Positions 12,336 to 27,300 of a stretch of DNA of 64,000 bases are shown in pieces. The notes beneath the pieces were generated by a model. That model ran no database searches. It was given only the letters and a program-made list of their open reading frames with translations, and was not told the DNA's origin. Source of the stretch: Amblyomma americanum (taxonomy: Eukaryota > Arthropoda > Arachnida > Ixodida > Ixodidae); assembly GCF_052857255.1 (NCBI RefSeq), contig NC_135505.1, positions 136,952,356-137,016,355 on the forward strand, given 5' to 3'. Position numbers and translations under genes: made by a program. Positions within the stretch are counted from its first letter, which is position 1. Each line of letters begins with the position of its first letter.

Positions 12336-15300
12336 GTGTGTGCCTTTTTTTGCAAATGCAATCTTGTGAAATGCAGTGTTGTGTGTGTGCTTTGCTTTAT
12401 TTGGCTTGCAGATTTTGCGTTGGCAGTTTCATCTGAAAACTGCAATTTAATTCAAAGTGGTCATGCCAACCATGTTTCTGGGCTAACAAGTTATGTTTTA
12501 ACTGTTTTCAAGTTTTAAAAAAACATAATTTGCTAGTCATTTTTTATTTATGTGAAGCAGCCTAGCCTTCATGAAACAAGAACGAAATATACAGAATGAA
12601 CTGCAGAAGCCTCTTTTAGTTCTCCAAATCATGCAGTCTCTTTTTTTTGTGGTTATCGCTGGCTAACTGTACCTTTTTTTTGTACAGTTAATTGTCAGAT
12701 GCATGAAAAATGAGATTTTTGCTGTTGGTGTAGTAACTGTCTTCACCGAGCGACGTCTTTAGAAATGTTGTGGGCTGATAGATATTCATTATTCTTCTCT
12801 TGAATCGCGGCAGTGGTAGTTTTCGTATTGCCGCTAATTACCTATGTCGTAGGGTTTGATCTTTCCAGACCATTGTGTTAGTTTTCTTCTGTGTCTGACT
12901 AGGCCTGGCTGTCATGTTTGTGCATGGCAAAAATGCGGGGATGGAAGCATAGTGCTGACCAGGGGCACTATCTTTCTACTGATAAAGTTATCTATTTGAA
13001 TTAATATTACAGTTAGCCTGTTGTAAATATTTTTGTAACTTGTCAGGCTCTTTGTACAAACTTTTAATTCCTAGACCATGCCTCTCTTGTTATTTTGCTC
13101 ATTTTTATCAACTTTCTGCATCTCACAAACATAATGTACCCTAATTGGCTCGAGGCCCGTGTACTGTGTGATGTCAGTGCACATTAAAGAACTCCAGGTG
13201 GTCGATATTATCCGGAGCCCTCCACAACGGCATCCCCATAGCCTGGTCACCTTAGGTCTTTAAACCTCTTAAACCATGAATCTAATTTTCTCAGTTTTTG
13301 ATTGTTGTCAATCAGCTGATTTGTTCTCCTGCACTGATTCTGTAACCTCCATCCTTCTTATTTGCTAGACGTCAGGACACCCATGTACATGGACTTCAGT
13401 GGCCATTAAAAATCCCTAGGTGCTCGAAATTATCTCAGAAGACTGTATTAGTGTATGTTTCCATGGCACGGAAATGTTCATTAATCTGTGAGTCAGTCAG
13501 TCCTCCTGCTTTCATCGGGATGATCATCTCTGGACGCTTGCAGCGCCCCCTGGCAGGCCTCAGCGGCAGTGGAGTGGTCGAGTCCCGCACGCTGCTATTG
13601 TGGCACTTTGAGGACCTGCTGAAGCAGCGGTACGCATCATTCCTGCAGTCCCTGGAGACAGCATCCTTTGACCAAGTGGAGAAGCTCAAGCTGCGGGCTG
13701 TCACGTGCATGTTCCACATGCTCACCTACCACCCTGAGCTAGAAGTGGTGAGGCTTTTGAACAGTTGACGTTCATGGGCCGACATGTGGTGATGATGGCC
13801 GGGTTGTGCCTAGAACAGAGATCTCAATCCTCAATCTCTTTAGCCTTGGGGAACCTTAGCGGCTTTCTTAAGGAGCTGAGGAACCTTGCATCATGGCATC
13901 TGCGTCTTTCTTCCTAACATGCATGTAAAAAAGAGCGCGCATGTGTGGCCCCTCAAAAAATGTTCTCTTCGCCGTGGTGGCTGATTGGTTATGCCGCTCG
14001 GCTGCTGACCCGAAAGACACGGGTTCGATCCTGGCCACGGCGGTCAAATTTCAATGAAGGCGAAGTTCTAGAGGCCCGTGTACTGTGCGATGTCGGTGCA
14101 CGTTAAGGACCCCAGGTGGTCGAAATTCCCAGAGTCCTTCACTACGGCATCTCTCATAACCTGAGTCGCTTTGGGACGTTAAATCCCCATAAACCAAACC
14201 AAACCAATCAAAAAATGTTCCCGTATATTATTAATGACAACTGGCTGCATATTGGAACAGCCTGCTGTAAGCAGTTGCAGTGTGATTAGTCCGAAAAGCA
14301 AATGGGTAAAAGGGAAGTTAAGGGTTGAGTGAGGTGTTCATGGAACCCAGTGGGAGCCCAAGGGTTTGGTAGAGCCCACTTTGAGAACCTCTGGAGTACA
14401 CGTCCAAAGTGTGTCTTATTGAATACTTGTGGGAACATGGTAGCGTGCATGAACTCATAGCAGGGCTTGCGTTATGAAGAAACCAAGGCTCGCATTCTTA
14501 CCTTGATCAGTGAAAGCAGTTTTAGGGCATTCATTTGTGACACACCGAAGTGTCATCGGGCCAGCCATCAAGGGAGTGACGTTTGCATTGCTACTGGGAT
14601 GCATTTGACATAGTAATTAGGCTACTTGTGCTTGAGTATGTCATTTGAATGTCTTGTGGCAATAATTACTACCCCAAGAGACGCAGCATCCTTCAAGAGA
14701 GTTGTGGAATCAGCCACCAAATGCCACTAATGTGCTGCCGGTTTTGAGTAGCTTGGTTTGTTGATGAATTCATCTTATGAACTGTGCTGTGGCTTAAAGT
14801 GGAGCTTTCTCTCCTGGGCATCACAGCTCCATGGGTTCTGTAAAATGGGAAGTGGAGTGAGCTGGGAAAAACAGACCTAAGGCTGCAGATGTTGCAAGTT
14901 CAAAAATTCATGCATTTAAAAAGTCTTCATAAGTGGCATCACAAGCAAATTTACATTTGATTTTGCACATATTCACAGGTCTGAGAGGCTTGTGGACTCT
15001 ATTTGGTCACGGTGCCATAATATAGTATTTTCACCTACTGCTGGGGACGTAAGGCATCACGAACGAACGGCTGAGGCTTACATTTCAAAATTCTTTGTGA
15101 CAAGCCACATACAAGGATCTGAAGCAGGCATGTGAAATGAATTAAGAAACCTACTTTAAGATGGATGCTTCCTTGTTTTTCTACATGAGCACCAGTTTGG
15201 CTCCGGAGAGTGCTTTCATTTGCTTGTTTTGTATGCATCAGCGCTTTAAAAGGCCTAAAATAAGCTGGATAGTTTACATAACTTTTTGTGATCAAAATGA

Positions 15301-18300
15301 GTCAACGAAGCAGTAATTGAGACCCTAAAAGCAGTGTACAGTCACAATGCGGACACACCAAAGCTCTAACAGAAATTCCGTATTTAATCATCAGTGAAGG
15401 TACAATTTTTTTCGTGCCTTCTAGGTGTGTGCCTCAAGAGAATCTGAAACTTTGAAAATTTTCTTCCCATTGGTTAATAATTTGTGACTTTAGGTGGATA
15501 TTTTAGCCATTAGTGCGGTCATGTAATTCACTGCTCTTCATTTTTTTTTTTCGTCCTTAAAAAGTTGCTGTTGGAGCGCCTGATCAACAAGCTGGGTGAC
15601 CGCACAAATGCGGTCGCCTCGCGCGTCTCCCACCACCTCACCCAGCTGACCAACCACCATCCTCTCATGAAGCCCAAAATGCTCACCGAGGTGGAGCGGT
15701 TCGTCTACCGACCAAATGTGGCCCCAAAAGCTCAGTACTATGCCCTCTGCTTCCTCAGCCAGGTGGGTGTAAAAAGTTACCGGGAGCACGTATGAAACTT
15801 AGTGTGAGTAGTGCAAGAGCATTTCAATTCTATTTCACTTGTATTCTAAATCTATTCTAATTCTATTCCAATTCCATTTCAATTGTATTCCAGTTTTGTT
15901 TCAATTTTATTCTAATCTTTTGTTGTTGGTGCAGTGGTAAGTAGTACTAGTAATGATTGTTATTGCTAACATTTCGCATTTTCCCACCTTTGATGACGTC
16001 GCAACACTTTTACCAATCGCACGTTTTGTAGCGCCGCCACTTTTTGGAACGCCAGGTTTTCGTGTCGATAAGCCATCTAATGTTTTCGCATTAAAATAAT
16101 GACGCGACATCTGTCTCAATGCTGAGGGTAAATTTAAGCGCAAAAATGCTCGGCAGCTGGTAACCTGGCACGATCTGGTGTTTTGAAGCGGAATGCCGCA
16201 ATAGATGCTTCAGTGTCGTCGAGTGCTGTGCAAATTCTGTTTATAGTCGGGAGTAATTGATATGAGATGGCAGCAGGCGCTGTTTTGTTCTGTTTCATTT
16301 ATGTTTGTGTGAATGTGATCTTTTTACATAGTTGTATTTCTCTCCACTACCTTTTCTTGCTCTCCATGCTGTCCTTGTTTTGTCCTGCCTCTCATCATTG
16401 CTGTCCTTGTTATTTCTGCCTGCTACAGACCAGGTCTCAGAACCAGCCGAAGTCTGTGTGGCTACCAAGCCTATTTTGTCATCTCATTTCTTATTTTCTA
16501 GCTAACAAACCTATCTAAAGCTAACAAACAATTATCACCATCACAACGCCACCTTTCTCTTGCACTTTATTGGCCGCAGTGAGAGTGGATCTAGAAAAGA
16601 AGGGGGCTAGGAATAGCTTTGGTTTAGTTTATGCTAGTTATGGCACAAATAGCATCATTTCTTGCTGTAACAAGGTGGTCCTAGCATCTCTTCACTAAGC
16701 AAGCTCCATAGCCTTGCTACCTCATCAACACCTTCATGTTCCTTTCCATCGTGTGTTCTTTTGCCTTCGCAGCTTCTGCTGTCAGATGATGAGGTGTCAC
16801 TGGCACGGTCCCTGGTGTCGTTCTACTTCACCTTTTTCAAGAAGTGTGTCCAGCGCTCCAAGGTGGCAGATGCACGGACCATGAAGGTTCTCCTGACGGG
16901 CGTGAACCGCGCATTTCCCTACGCCCGCACTGCGGATGCCGAGGGCCTGCCCGAGGACCAAGTGAACCTCATGTTCCGTCTCGTCCACCTCACGGACTTC
17001 AACATCGCCGTGCAGGCTCTCACCCTGCTGTTCCAGGTCTGAAACGTTTACTTGTGTTTGCTTAAAGGGTACCAGGAGTATTCTTGCCTGCTGATCACAG
17101 TACTATTACTCTGAGCTCATGATACACATCGCTCAGTACTGGTGTTTATCGTACTGGCAGTATGTGCTGGTACCTCACATTGTACTGGTGTCTGTACTTC
17201 ACTTGCTACTCTGTGCGTGTAGCGCACATTGTTCTCCGCTGGTGCCCATAACACCGGTACTCACTTGGTACATGAAGTAATAATTTGATTTAGGTTAATT
17301 GGTTCACAACTAAAGTGTTCTGAAGGCGGTGCAAAAAAGACCAGGGACGAAGAAGGCACATGAAAACAACGGGATTGGCGCATCACAGCTGGCGCCCATA
17401 GTCAAGGTACTTGACCGGCTGGTCAAAATAGATTTGTACATGTTAATTGTGGTGTTCTCTAAAGCCTAAACTGATGCACTTGTGCGAGCATCTTCACAGG
17501 TGCGTTAGCTCCTCTTGTGTCTACGCTTGTTGAGCAGCTTCGTTAACACGGCTGCCTTCATTATTATTGCCCTTACTGATATTCTGTGCCATTGCCGTGC
17601 AGTGCAGTCTTCTGGTAGACTTCAGCAGGCAACCACTTTGCGCATTCATCATCACTTTTCCTTGTCTTCTGTTTTTTTGAGCACTGCTTAGTGGGTGCGT
17701 GTTTTGCAGTTCTTCTGTTTTGTCCTTTTCTCTTCTTACTTGATCTCTCTCATTGGCTTTGGCTTGGCTGGGGCTAGATCCTGGACGCCAAGAGCTCGTT
17801 GTCGGACCGCTTCTACGGAGCATTGTACCGGAAGGCACTGGACCCGGCACTGGAGCACTCCACCCACCAGACCATGTTTCTCAACCTCCTGTACAAGTCG
17901 CTGAAGCGAGACACGGAGAACAACCGGGTCAAAGCGTTCCTGAAGCGGCTCCTGCAGGTACGTTGGCTGCACAGTTTGTCAAGTACCATTAGAGACCAAC
18001 AACAAAATCGCAGAAAAGAAAAATTCGCTCAGCACTGACTTGGTGATGGATTAATCTCCAGTGCAAGGGTCTTAAAGACACGAAAGAATGGATCACGATG
18101 TAGAAAGTTTGTGGGTATAGGGTGGCCGCAGGTGGCACAGGACAGGATTAATTGCAGAGGTATGGGAGAGGCCTTTCTCCTGCAGTGGACGCAATCATGA
18201 TTATGTTACTGTGGCAACATTAAAGGGGCAATTGTGTCCAATTGTATGGATTTTTCTGGCTGTGTTAATGTTTGCTTGGCAGCAAAAGGTGAATTTATAG

Positions 18301-21300
18301 CTAAGCAAATTTGATTATAAAGTCAGAATTCCATTTTTCCCACCACTTGATTCAAGCTTATGATGTCCAGACCAAAAGGTACTTTGTGGTTACTGCCTAA
18401 GGGAACAGTAGTGCGGTCTAGCCTCGGAGACCCGCTCGGTAAAAACAGCGTCTTGGTGTCACTGCAGCTTTTTTGGAAAATGGTCGGTCGTGACGACACC
18501 TGTGTCTCATTTTTTGGCCTTTTCCATCTTATAAATGCTTCGCTTTCTTGCGAAGCTAGCCTTGATTGATAGAAAGTGATAATCTGTCGATGCAGGCCAA
18601 CTTAGATTTGTACTCACTCTCTCTAATTAATTCTCTTATAGGGCAAGAAGACTGGATCAGCAGGGATAGAAAGATCAGATGATGTACAGTGATAGTTAAG
18701 AATGCTCTGCTACAAAACATTAAAAATGAGAGAAAAAAAAACATTTGCGTGTGGTGCTTTGTCTTCTTGCTTGGAGTGATTGTAATTACCAAACCAAAGG
18801 TAGATCTTGCCTGCCAGTCAATTCTTCCCAACTTTGAAGCTTTTCTTTTTGATTGAGCACACCACTGCTGCTTCCTGGATTGCAGGCCTGCCTGTACCGG
18901 TCTCCACACCTGGCCTGCGGCATCCTCTTCCTCGTATCTGAAGTGCTGAAGCTGCGGCCAGTGCTTCTTGAAACTCAGACGTTTGATGATGCAGCCGCTG
19001 CCGACGAAGCCCCGAAGCTGGAGCAAGAGAGGCTTGTTTGCCAGGACGATAATGACAGCGACGGCGAGCACTATGATGATGCTCCCGATGACAGTGTGAG
19101 CAGTGCAGTGTGTTTCCTGCTTCCGCATGCCAGCCCTAAGTGTCTGGTTTTGTTTCAAAAAGAATAACCAAACAAACCTCCCATAAACACTTTTTAATGT
19201 CCTGCAGACAGTCTTGAATACTTTAAAAATATGCTCCTGTACTGATGTAGATGTTTGCGGGGTTAAGACCGCTGCGGCTGGCACATGACCTGGTAATTGG
19301 AGGGATATGAGGCAGGCCTTTCTCCTTTAGTAGATGTTGTTAGGCTGATAGTGATTATGACAAGACAACCGCATGCTGCCAGTAGGATTTGAACCTTTGT
19401 CACATACAGTGCCATCATCTTCTATCTAAAATGATTACATTACTAAGTTAGTAATTAGTAATATATATACATGTATATATATTTTTTCCTTATGGTTTCT
19501 TTGTTTTCGAAGGCTGTTGGGCTTTCTCATATGTACAGTCATCCACATACCTCTCTAGAGTTCATGAAGAGCGCACTGGCAAGTACGCTTGTGTCAGTTG
19601 GCCTAGAGCTCGAAACCAGACTTCACTGGGATTGGCTTGAACTCTTCATGTTGTTAAAAGCTGCATCGGGCCCGCCGCGCTGCGTTGATTGTCATGAATG
19701 CACAACTGAGCATGCCTTTAAAGTGCTGTAAACAAGTGTTTGGGCGACTGTATATTGTAACGAGTCCCTCCTTTCACTGGCTTTGTATGCTTAGCAGCAT
19801 CTTGTGCTGCTATCTGCTTTAATGCTGCATGTAGGAAAGAAAATGAAGTTCCGGGTGACCAATGTTCCGCCTGTTGGTCATCCCCGGGATGGTGTGCGCC
19901 CGGGCTGGTTGATGCGGGGCAGCATAGTCGATTGCAGGTCAAGACCGAAGTGGCAATCTGCCCCTCAAAGGAGGCCTTCCTGCTAATGGTGTCGGCCTAT
20001 CATTGTGGCACCATTGCCTTGCACCGGCTAGTGTGGCATCGCAGGTTGCTGCACTTGACGACAGCTTTTCATGGCAATGAAAGGAAGGGTACAGGGGCAG
20101 AGCGTCTGTAACTGTGTCACTCCACCAATAGCTCGGCTGTAGAACGGCCGCCTTGCACGCCGCTTGGTTCTCCGCTCCATCACTGGAGCAGTTGGCGCCA
20201 TCTATGGAAACTTCTTAAAACTAGATGCACCAAAATAACTTGTCGTAGTCAAAGGAACTATTTTTCCGCAATCTTCATGGGTTGAAAATGCAGATTTATG
20301 GTAGAAGTATGCCCTAAATAAAGACTGTTACCAATATACCATGTTTTCAGAGAAAACTTCGTGGCAGTAATGTGCTATGTTTCTTATTATTCTTACACAT
20401 CAAGCTACGGAACATTGCTTCCAGTCTTAGTAGCAGTTCTGGAAGGCTTCTGCTGGAATACCTTTCAGCTCATCTGTTACACTTTTCTGAATATTATCCA
20501 GAATACAAAACTGACACTGTTTCAAGTTGTTTGAGTTGAGAATGAAAGTAAGTCACAGGGGCAAAGATCGAGCAGATATGGACGTTGAGGAAACAGATTT
20601 GCTATTTCTTGGCACGTGACAGGGTGCATTTTCGTGGTGAAACATCTACGTGCTTGCAATGCTTGTTTGCAACGTGCCTCCTTTTCCCGAGTCTTTCAAC
20701 GACTTCCCGATAAAAAAGCTTGATTGACAACTTTGTCCTGGGGGCACAAATTCTTTTTGGATGGTCCCCCGACTGTCTGTTGATCCTGCTGTGCTGTTAA
20801 TCCTTTTAGTCGCAGTTGCATCACTGTCATGTCAGCTTAATGGCTGTGACAAGTTGGATGTGTAGCATATCACCCTTTGTTTTCTAGGACGAAGAAAAGG
20901 AACCAGTTGCTGCAAACCTGCAACTGTCAGATTCCACATCAAGACAAAGGGGTGCTGCCAATAGGAAACAGAGCGTGGCCTCCTGGGTCCACACGAAATT
21001 GACTGTCGTGGACGAATCAGGAGCCATGACAACGGCACAGAGGCGGAGGACTGGGTGCGTTATACTGTTTTTGCCGGGGTTGACACCAAGCTCAACCGAT
21101 TGACACGACAGCTGGGAGAGGCCTGGTACACATAAAACACACCCATAAGCGCAAACAGATCTCAAGGCTGCCTTCCATTATTGCATGTACATGGCTGGCC
21201 TGATGCCGTGAAGTCCGTCCTCTGCCATTCCGTGAATACTCATAATTTGTACCCCTACTCGGGGGACTTGCACTCTGGTGACCTCTTTCCTGAAACTGTG

Positions 21301-24300
21301 GCAGTGGACCGACCAAAAGAAGGTTTAAGAAGTGCCTCCTGCCCCTCCTAATCAACCCTGAAGAAGGTGCTGAGCCGAACCCAAAACGTTGGTTCTCTTG
21401 TCTTGAGGCTTTGGTTGGGGTGTCACATTCTTTTCTCTCTAACTTATGCTCTGCTCTATGCAAGAAATTTTTTAGCTTCAAGTTTTGTCTCATCTTTGTT
21501 AGAGAAATGCGTCTGCACATTCTGTCTGGAGAGGAATGGCTGCGCCACCTACGAAAAAGTGTCACAGAAGTCCCAAGACCAGCCAAAAGGCATGGTCGGT
21601 GTTGCTGTATACACGAAAAATCGAATGAGCTAAGAAGGCATAATGTACCTTGTTTAGAGAAGGCAGATCGAGCTTAACATCGTTGAAAGAATGGTTAATG
21701 TGATTCTGACTATGCTCAGATCATCTACCACAACTGTTATGGAATTTCCCTCAAACTGAACGGAGGGATCCATGACGGCTGACAGGAGCAGCAAGAAATG
21801 AAACTTGTTGCAAGGTGGGGGCACATTGTGGTAGCATGGGGCTAGAACTCTGAAAGTTGTGCCAGAGCTATATTAGTGACAACACTGATTCATGGCCCGG
21901 TACGTTTACGAGCCAGTGATTGTTGTTGTAAATTGACAAGGTCTATAGTGTTTGCCTGTAAACAGCAGAGTAGTAGTCACTGCTCTACAAATGCTCTTTC
22001 GGTCTGTTTCCTGTTCAGCTTCTTTCCAAGGCCAGTTCGCTGCAGTGATAATAGCCCATATATGGCCTTCCTCTCCGAATGCTCGGGAGCTGTGGCCACA
22101 CAGCACAACGTGCGCTATGTTTCTTCATTGCAGAAGCGAGGGTGTGTGTTAAAGGAACGGTGTGACAGTTGTGTTAGTGCTTTCTTTGGTGTCAAAGCAA
22201 AGAGCGAAGCCACGTAGTTTAACTTTGTTTGCCTGTATGAAGGGCATGGCATATTGCCCCGTCATTGGTGATTACGTCTCTGCTATTCTGTTTATTTTAA
22301 AAATATTTTTTTCCAGCTGTATACACAACTGTGGAATAGTTATCGGGCAAACAGCTGATTACCTGCAGCTTGACTAAGCCCAGGCACCTGATTTACAGCA
22401 GCATTTTTAACTTCTAGTTTAGAAAGCACGAAATAAAGAGCCTGCAGTATAAGAAGCTGTACCACCTCGTAAGTAGCAGTTAGGAATGTATGCAGCACAC
22501 AATGAGAAACAAACAAATTCAAAATGCACACTTCTTATGAATACTACTCAAAAAGCACCACTTGAATAGTTAAAGGCTTAGTTTGAATAACAAGCTTTAA
22601 AGAGAAATAAACTGTATATTAGAAGTAAAAGAAAAAAGAATCTTTTGTTAGTAACCTCAGTAAATAGCATTGTGTGTGTGTCTATCAACTTTTTTTGTTT
22701 CCTGTGCATGGTGCAGATACGACCCCTTAGCTCGGAACCCACTGTACTGTGGGGCCGAGGGTTGCCCTGCATGGGAGTTGCGCCACCTGAGTCGCCACCA
22801 CCACCCTTCGGTGGCGCTTTTTGCGGAGCGAATTCTTCGTGGCCAGGCAGTCGCCTATCCTGGGGACCCCCTGCAGGATTTCACCCTGTCACGCTTTCTT
22901 GACAGGTAAGTGAAGAATGTTAACCTTGAAAGTGGTTTCCATTGGTCAGTTTATCTGATCACTTTTGTGCAACATAGGTATGAAAGAAACTAACAGTCAT
23001 GTAACCAAGAAATGAGGGGGGGGAATGCTTTTTTTATTATATTTAATAGTGGTGTTGATCAAAGTAGAAAATTGGAAGAGTAATCATTTTCTAAACGGAA
23101 GGTAATTGAACAGAAAGTAGTAGAAAAGACAGCCACATGCTGCTGGTGGGATCCAGACCTATGACCTCCGCTTGTGATGTATGGCGGTCTACCAACTGGG
23201 TTATGGCAGTGGGTGTCTAATCAGTCCATGTCGGCCTCTTTATGGCAGATGCCACTGAAGTGAAGATTCACTGCACTAGGTAAGACTGGTTTCTCAGTGC
23301 AAATTCTCAGTGCTACTTAAAATCAGAGGTATTAGTTTATTGCAGGTAACTCAAGCCATTCCAGTAATTGAACTCTATGCATGAAAGGGGCTGTAGTGTG
23401 CAGCTTCAAAGTATTGAATGGTTTGAGAACGGTATTTACTGCTCGATTTGGTTAGCTCGGTTTTATTAAATCTTTTATTAAATGGTTTGAGAACGGTTCC
23501 TCAATTTAGTGCCATCCACAGCGCAGACCTTAGCAGTGTGCCAAGATGGTGCGCTGATAACATCACGGCATGTTTATCGTTTGACAAAAGCTCCTGCAGG
23601 GGTGGCGCATTTGGCGAATTTGGCAGAGTGCCAAGACACTGTGCGCCCTTGACAGGAGCGAGCACCGGCAGTGGTGGCTTGCTCTGCATGATCCTGCGTG
23701 CCCAGCTGTGCCAGTGTATGCACGCTTAGAAAAGCTGGCGAGCCGTAGCAAAGCAGACCAGAATGTTATAAAACATCCTCTACACTGAAATACAGTGGAG
23801 GAAGCAGGATTTTCAGACACCCAAGCAATTTGGCAAGCTCGTGATCAGGAGTACAGATGTCTAACCCCTTCTCACACCTCAGCTAATGCTTAAACATTCA
23901 CATTAATTACTCGTAACTGTCCTGTGAGTTTTTTTAACCTCGTGTAAAAAAAACACGCACCTGAGTTTCAGGGCCAATGTTCAGCATGTTCGCTTTATCT
24001 CACTGTGATTGGCTGGCACTATCAGTTGTAGAAATGTTGTCGAACCGACTTTTTTACCATGATACAGCAGACACCTTTCAAAGCGAACAATGCTAAACAC
24101 TGGCGACTCAAACTTGGCTGACCGCTTGCTTTTTTTGATGATGGATGGACAGATGGGAGGGTGTATGATATGAAATTTCGACTCTCGCAATAAATTCCGT
24201 CCAAACTTTTTTCCCACGTAATGAGCCCTCCCCCCGGATTCATACCAACTATTTTGGATAAAATAGTAGATTCATTACGTGAGTATGGTAGTACTATTCA

Positions 24301-27300
24301 AGTCTGTCAAATATCTGTAAGTTACAGGTAATGTGGGTATTAGTTTTCCTGTTGATTTAAAGTGGGTCATTCAAGCAGCATGGCATTTATGAACACTACT
24401 CAATAGTTCCACTTTATATACAATGCCATTGTTGATGCATCAGCTGTCTTGCTGTTATCTTGTATGGTTGATTTCTGGCATGTAACAAAAGAACGCACAT
24501 ACATGGTAATGCCAGGTGTTGCACCTGTATGCAGCGCTTCCTGATTTCTGTCCGATGTATCTATGTAACAAAACACCATCCACTGTCTGCTGTTGAGCTT
24601 AGCTAGTTAATACATTTACATTGATATATGAGCAGTGGTACACTTGTAATGTGAGGAGCTAGAAACAACAGTACGCGGGAAAAAAAAAATCATGAGTCAA
24701 AAGGTTCTAGCATCGTGCAATTCATCATGTATTAGAGTGCACTGCAGCCGTTACAACAAAATTTGCACTGCTGATGGGATTGGAGTGAGTTTTTTTATTG
24801 CGTTACAATCTTCACACCAGGGCACTATGAAACGAGCATGAGCAGCGCAGTGAACATGAGCATTACACCCCAGCCTGTGTGCTGCCGTAATGAGGAAAAG
24901 AAACATGACCTAAAACCTCTTTCCTGTTCTGTTTTTTTTTGTTACATTTCTCTTCGTTCACAAGGTTCGTGTACCGGAACCCCAAAGCAACCGGTGCCGT
25001 AGAGCCCAGAATAGAGGACCTGGCCAGCAACATCTTTGGCAAGCGCCGGCAATACATGCCCACTGGCGTCCGCAAGATGGATGTGCTTAGCCGGCAATAC
25101 CAGCAGCAGGTTGAGGCCAACATTCCACCCGAAGAGACGTTCCTCTACAGGTGAGCCGCGGCAGTCCTCCTCAAAACTGTGAACCGCTCATTTTTTTTTT
25201 TTGCAGCACTTGATCATGTTTTTTTGTGTTTCTGAATAAGACTTTAAAAGGACGCCGAGAACAACATGACCCAACTTTGTTCTCAGTAAAAGTCAGCTAT
25301 GCAGCTCTTACCGGCTGTGTTGATTAAAGTTCATATCTCCTTGTTGTAGTTTAATTTTTCATTTCATTTCATTTATTAATACTGTCAGCCTCCATAAGGG
25401 GTTGTAACAGGAGTGTAAAAAACAAAACAAAACTGAACAGCAAAATAAGTACCTAATACAGAACATGTTGAAAACCATAGTTATACATTAGTTAATCAAA
25501 AAGTTCTTCTTTCTTTTGCTTTTTCATTTTCAGAATTTATTGTGTGCAAATTATTTATGATCTCCCCTGGGCGTGTGTGTTACATTTTAGGTCAAATGAC
25601 GAGGTGCTTCTCGGCCAGAGTCACCATTTAGAGAGATGTGGGGTGCAGCTGGAAGTTGTGGTTCTGTGTCGTTGACATAACGGAATTACCCTTGCAGGGC
25701 CCCCCTTACCTGTTGTCTTGTATGCAGTGGCCACGGTTGTACTGTGTCTCAAGCACTTCTTTTTCTCTTGGCTGCTAGGTACTTCAAGCAGGAACGTGAC
25801 CGCCGCAAGGCAGAGAAGAACGATGTCGAAGAGAAGAAGAAGAAGAAGAAGGCGGACGATGACGAGGAGCTGGGGTCCGACGTTGAGAGCGTCGCCAGCG
25901 ACGACGTTGCGGAAGTCCTCGACATGTTTGAGCCAGGCGTGGATGGAGAACTCGACTTTGCCTCGGCGTTTTCGGGTGGAAGCAAGGTCAGTCCAGATGT
26001 GCTGAAACCTGCCCAGGGCTTGGGATCCAGGGATTCTGTGGTGCAGACTTGTAGAACACTTGGGATTGGGCAGACTAGGTATTGTCACATTGTGGTGACG
26101 ACAGCTGGGCTGCAAGAACATTGAAGGCATTTAGAGGAAACTGTTTATTGGGTGAGGCCATGCCTTGAAATGAACTGAACCCAGTGGCGGCGACAGTGTG
26201 CTTGGCGATTGTCAAACAGCATAATTGGCACTGCTCTAGGCCATGCTTAATTAAAGTGATGCAGAACTTTCAAGATAGGGCATGGAAACCACCTGTGGAA
26301 GTCTCAGATGTCGTAGAAGCAGTTGTGTTTGGATGCAATCGTTCCGAAGAGATTCGGCGCCTCTCCCTTCTCAAACTATGCGCTAAGGCTGCATGCCATC
26401 TGCCTCGAACATGAAGAAGCAAACATAACGAAGCTTTGCCCAGAACATTCACGCTCCAGGCAGTTTCTGCAGGAGAAAAGAATTGCATTGTAGAGGGCAC
26501 TTCAGCTCGCATTGAGAAGAGAATTTTCGGGGCATGGAGGTAGCTATACTTCACCCTTTTAGGCCTCACTCACGACTTCTACTAAATAGAAAAATTTTTC
26601 TGCATTAATATTTCATGAAGGCCTCTAGGAAGGCAGTGAATTTTGCAACATGAACCATCACAATTGTCGACTCTCCTCAGATTCGTTTGAAATTTTGTAC
26701 AAAGCATCACAGTGCTTAAAAGTTGTAACATTGAAGCACTAGTAACGGCTTAGATGAGCAGTCAAGGATCGCATAGAGCACACGGCGCTATAAATCTACA
26801 AAAAAAATTGTATTATTACAGATGAAAAAAATTTTAAGAGACTGCCACAGGTCCACACCTAGTGTCTACTCCACATGTTGGTCAGAAAGCAGCCACGTGA
26901 TCAACACCTCTATGACTATGTATGTGATCCACTGCCCACAGCTTCCACATAGGAATGTCACAACTGTCTCTGGTGACAACTATGCAAATTTTGTGCTTCA
27001 TGGTAGGAGCTGCTGTGACACAGTCTCATTGACGTTGTTCGCATTAACTGCAGTTGTTATTTTTGTGTCTCAAACACACCGACAGTGATGATTTATTTTT
27101 ATTTGTGCAAGGGTAACTTGCCTAAAGAATGTCATGCCTAACATATTTGGTCTGAGCAATGTGGGGCACAATACCATTTTTTGCAAGTATTCGACCCTAG
27201 AGAAGCCAAGCCCCAAGCCATGGGAAAGCTTATATTTATTGGAAAACCGATGGGTACCTAGTGGCACTTGGGGGATCAAGTGCTGTACACACACAAGGTA

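Noticed and set aside
18556..19284. 242-codon minus-strand frame across CEBPZ exon 9.
   Set aside because: It is the antisense of a conserved exon plus intron sequence; the + strand reading fits the CEBPZ family and splice sites.
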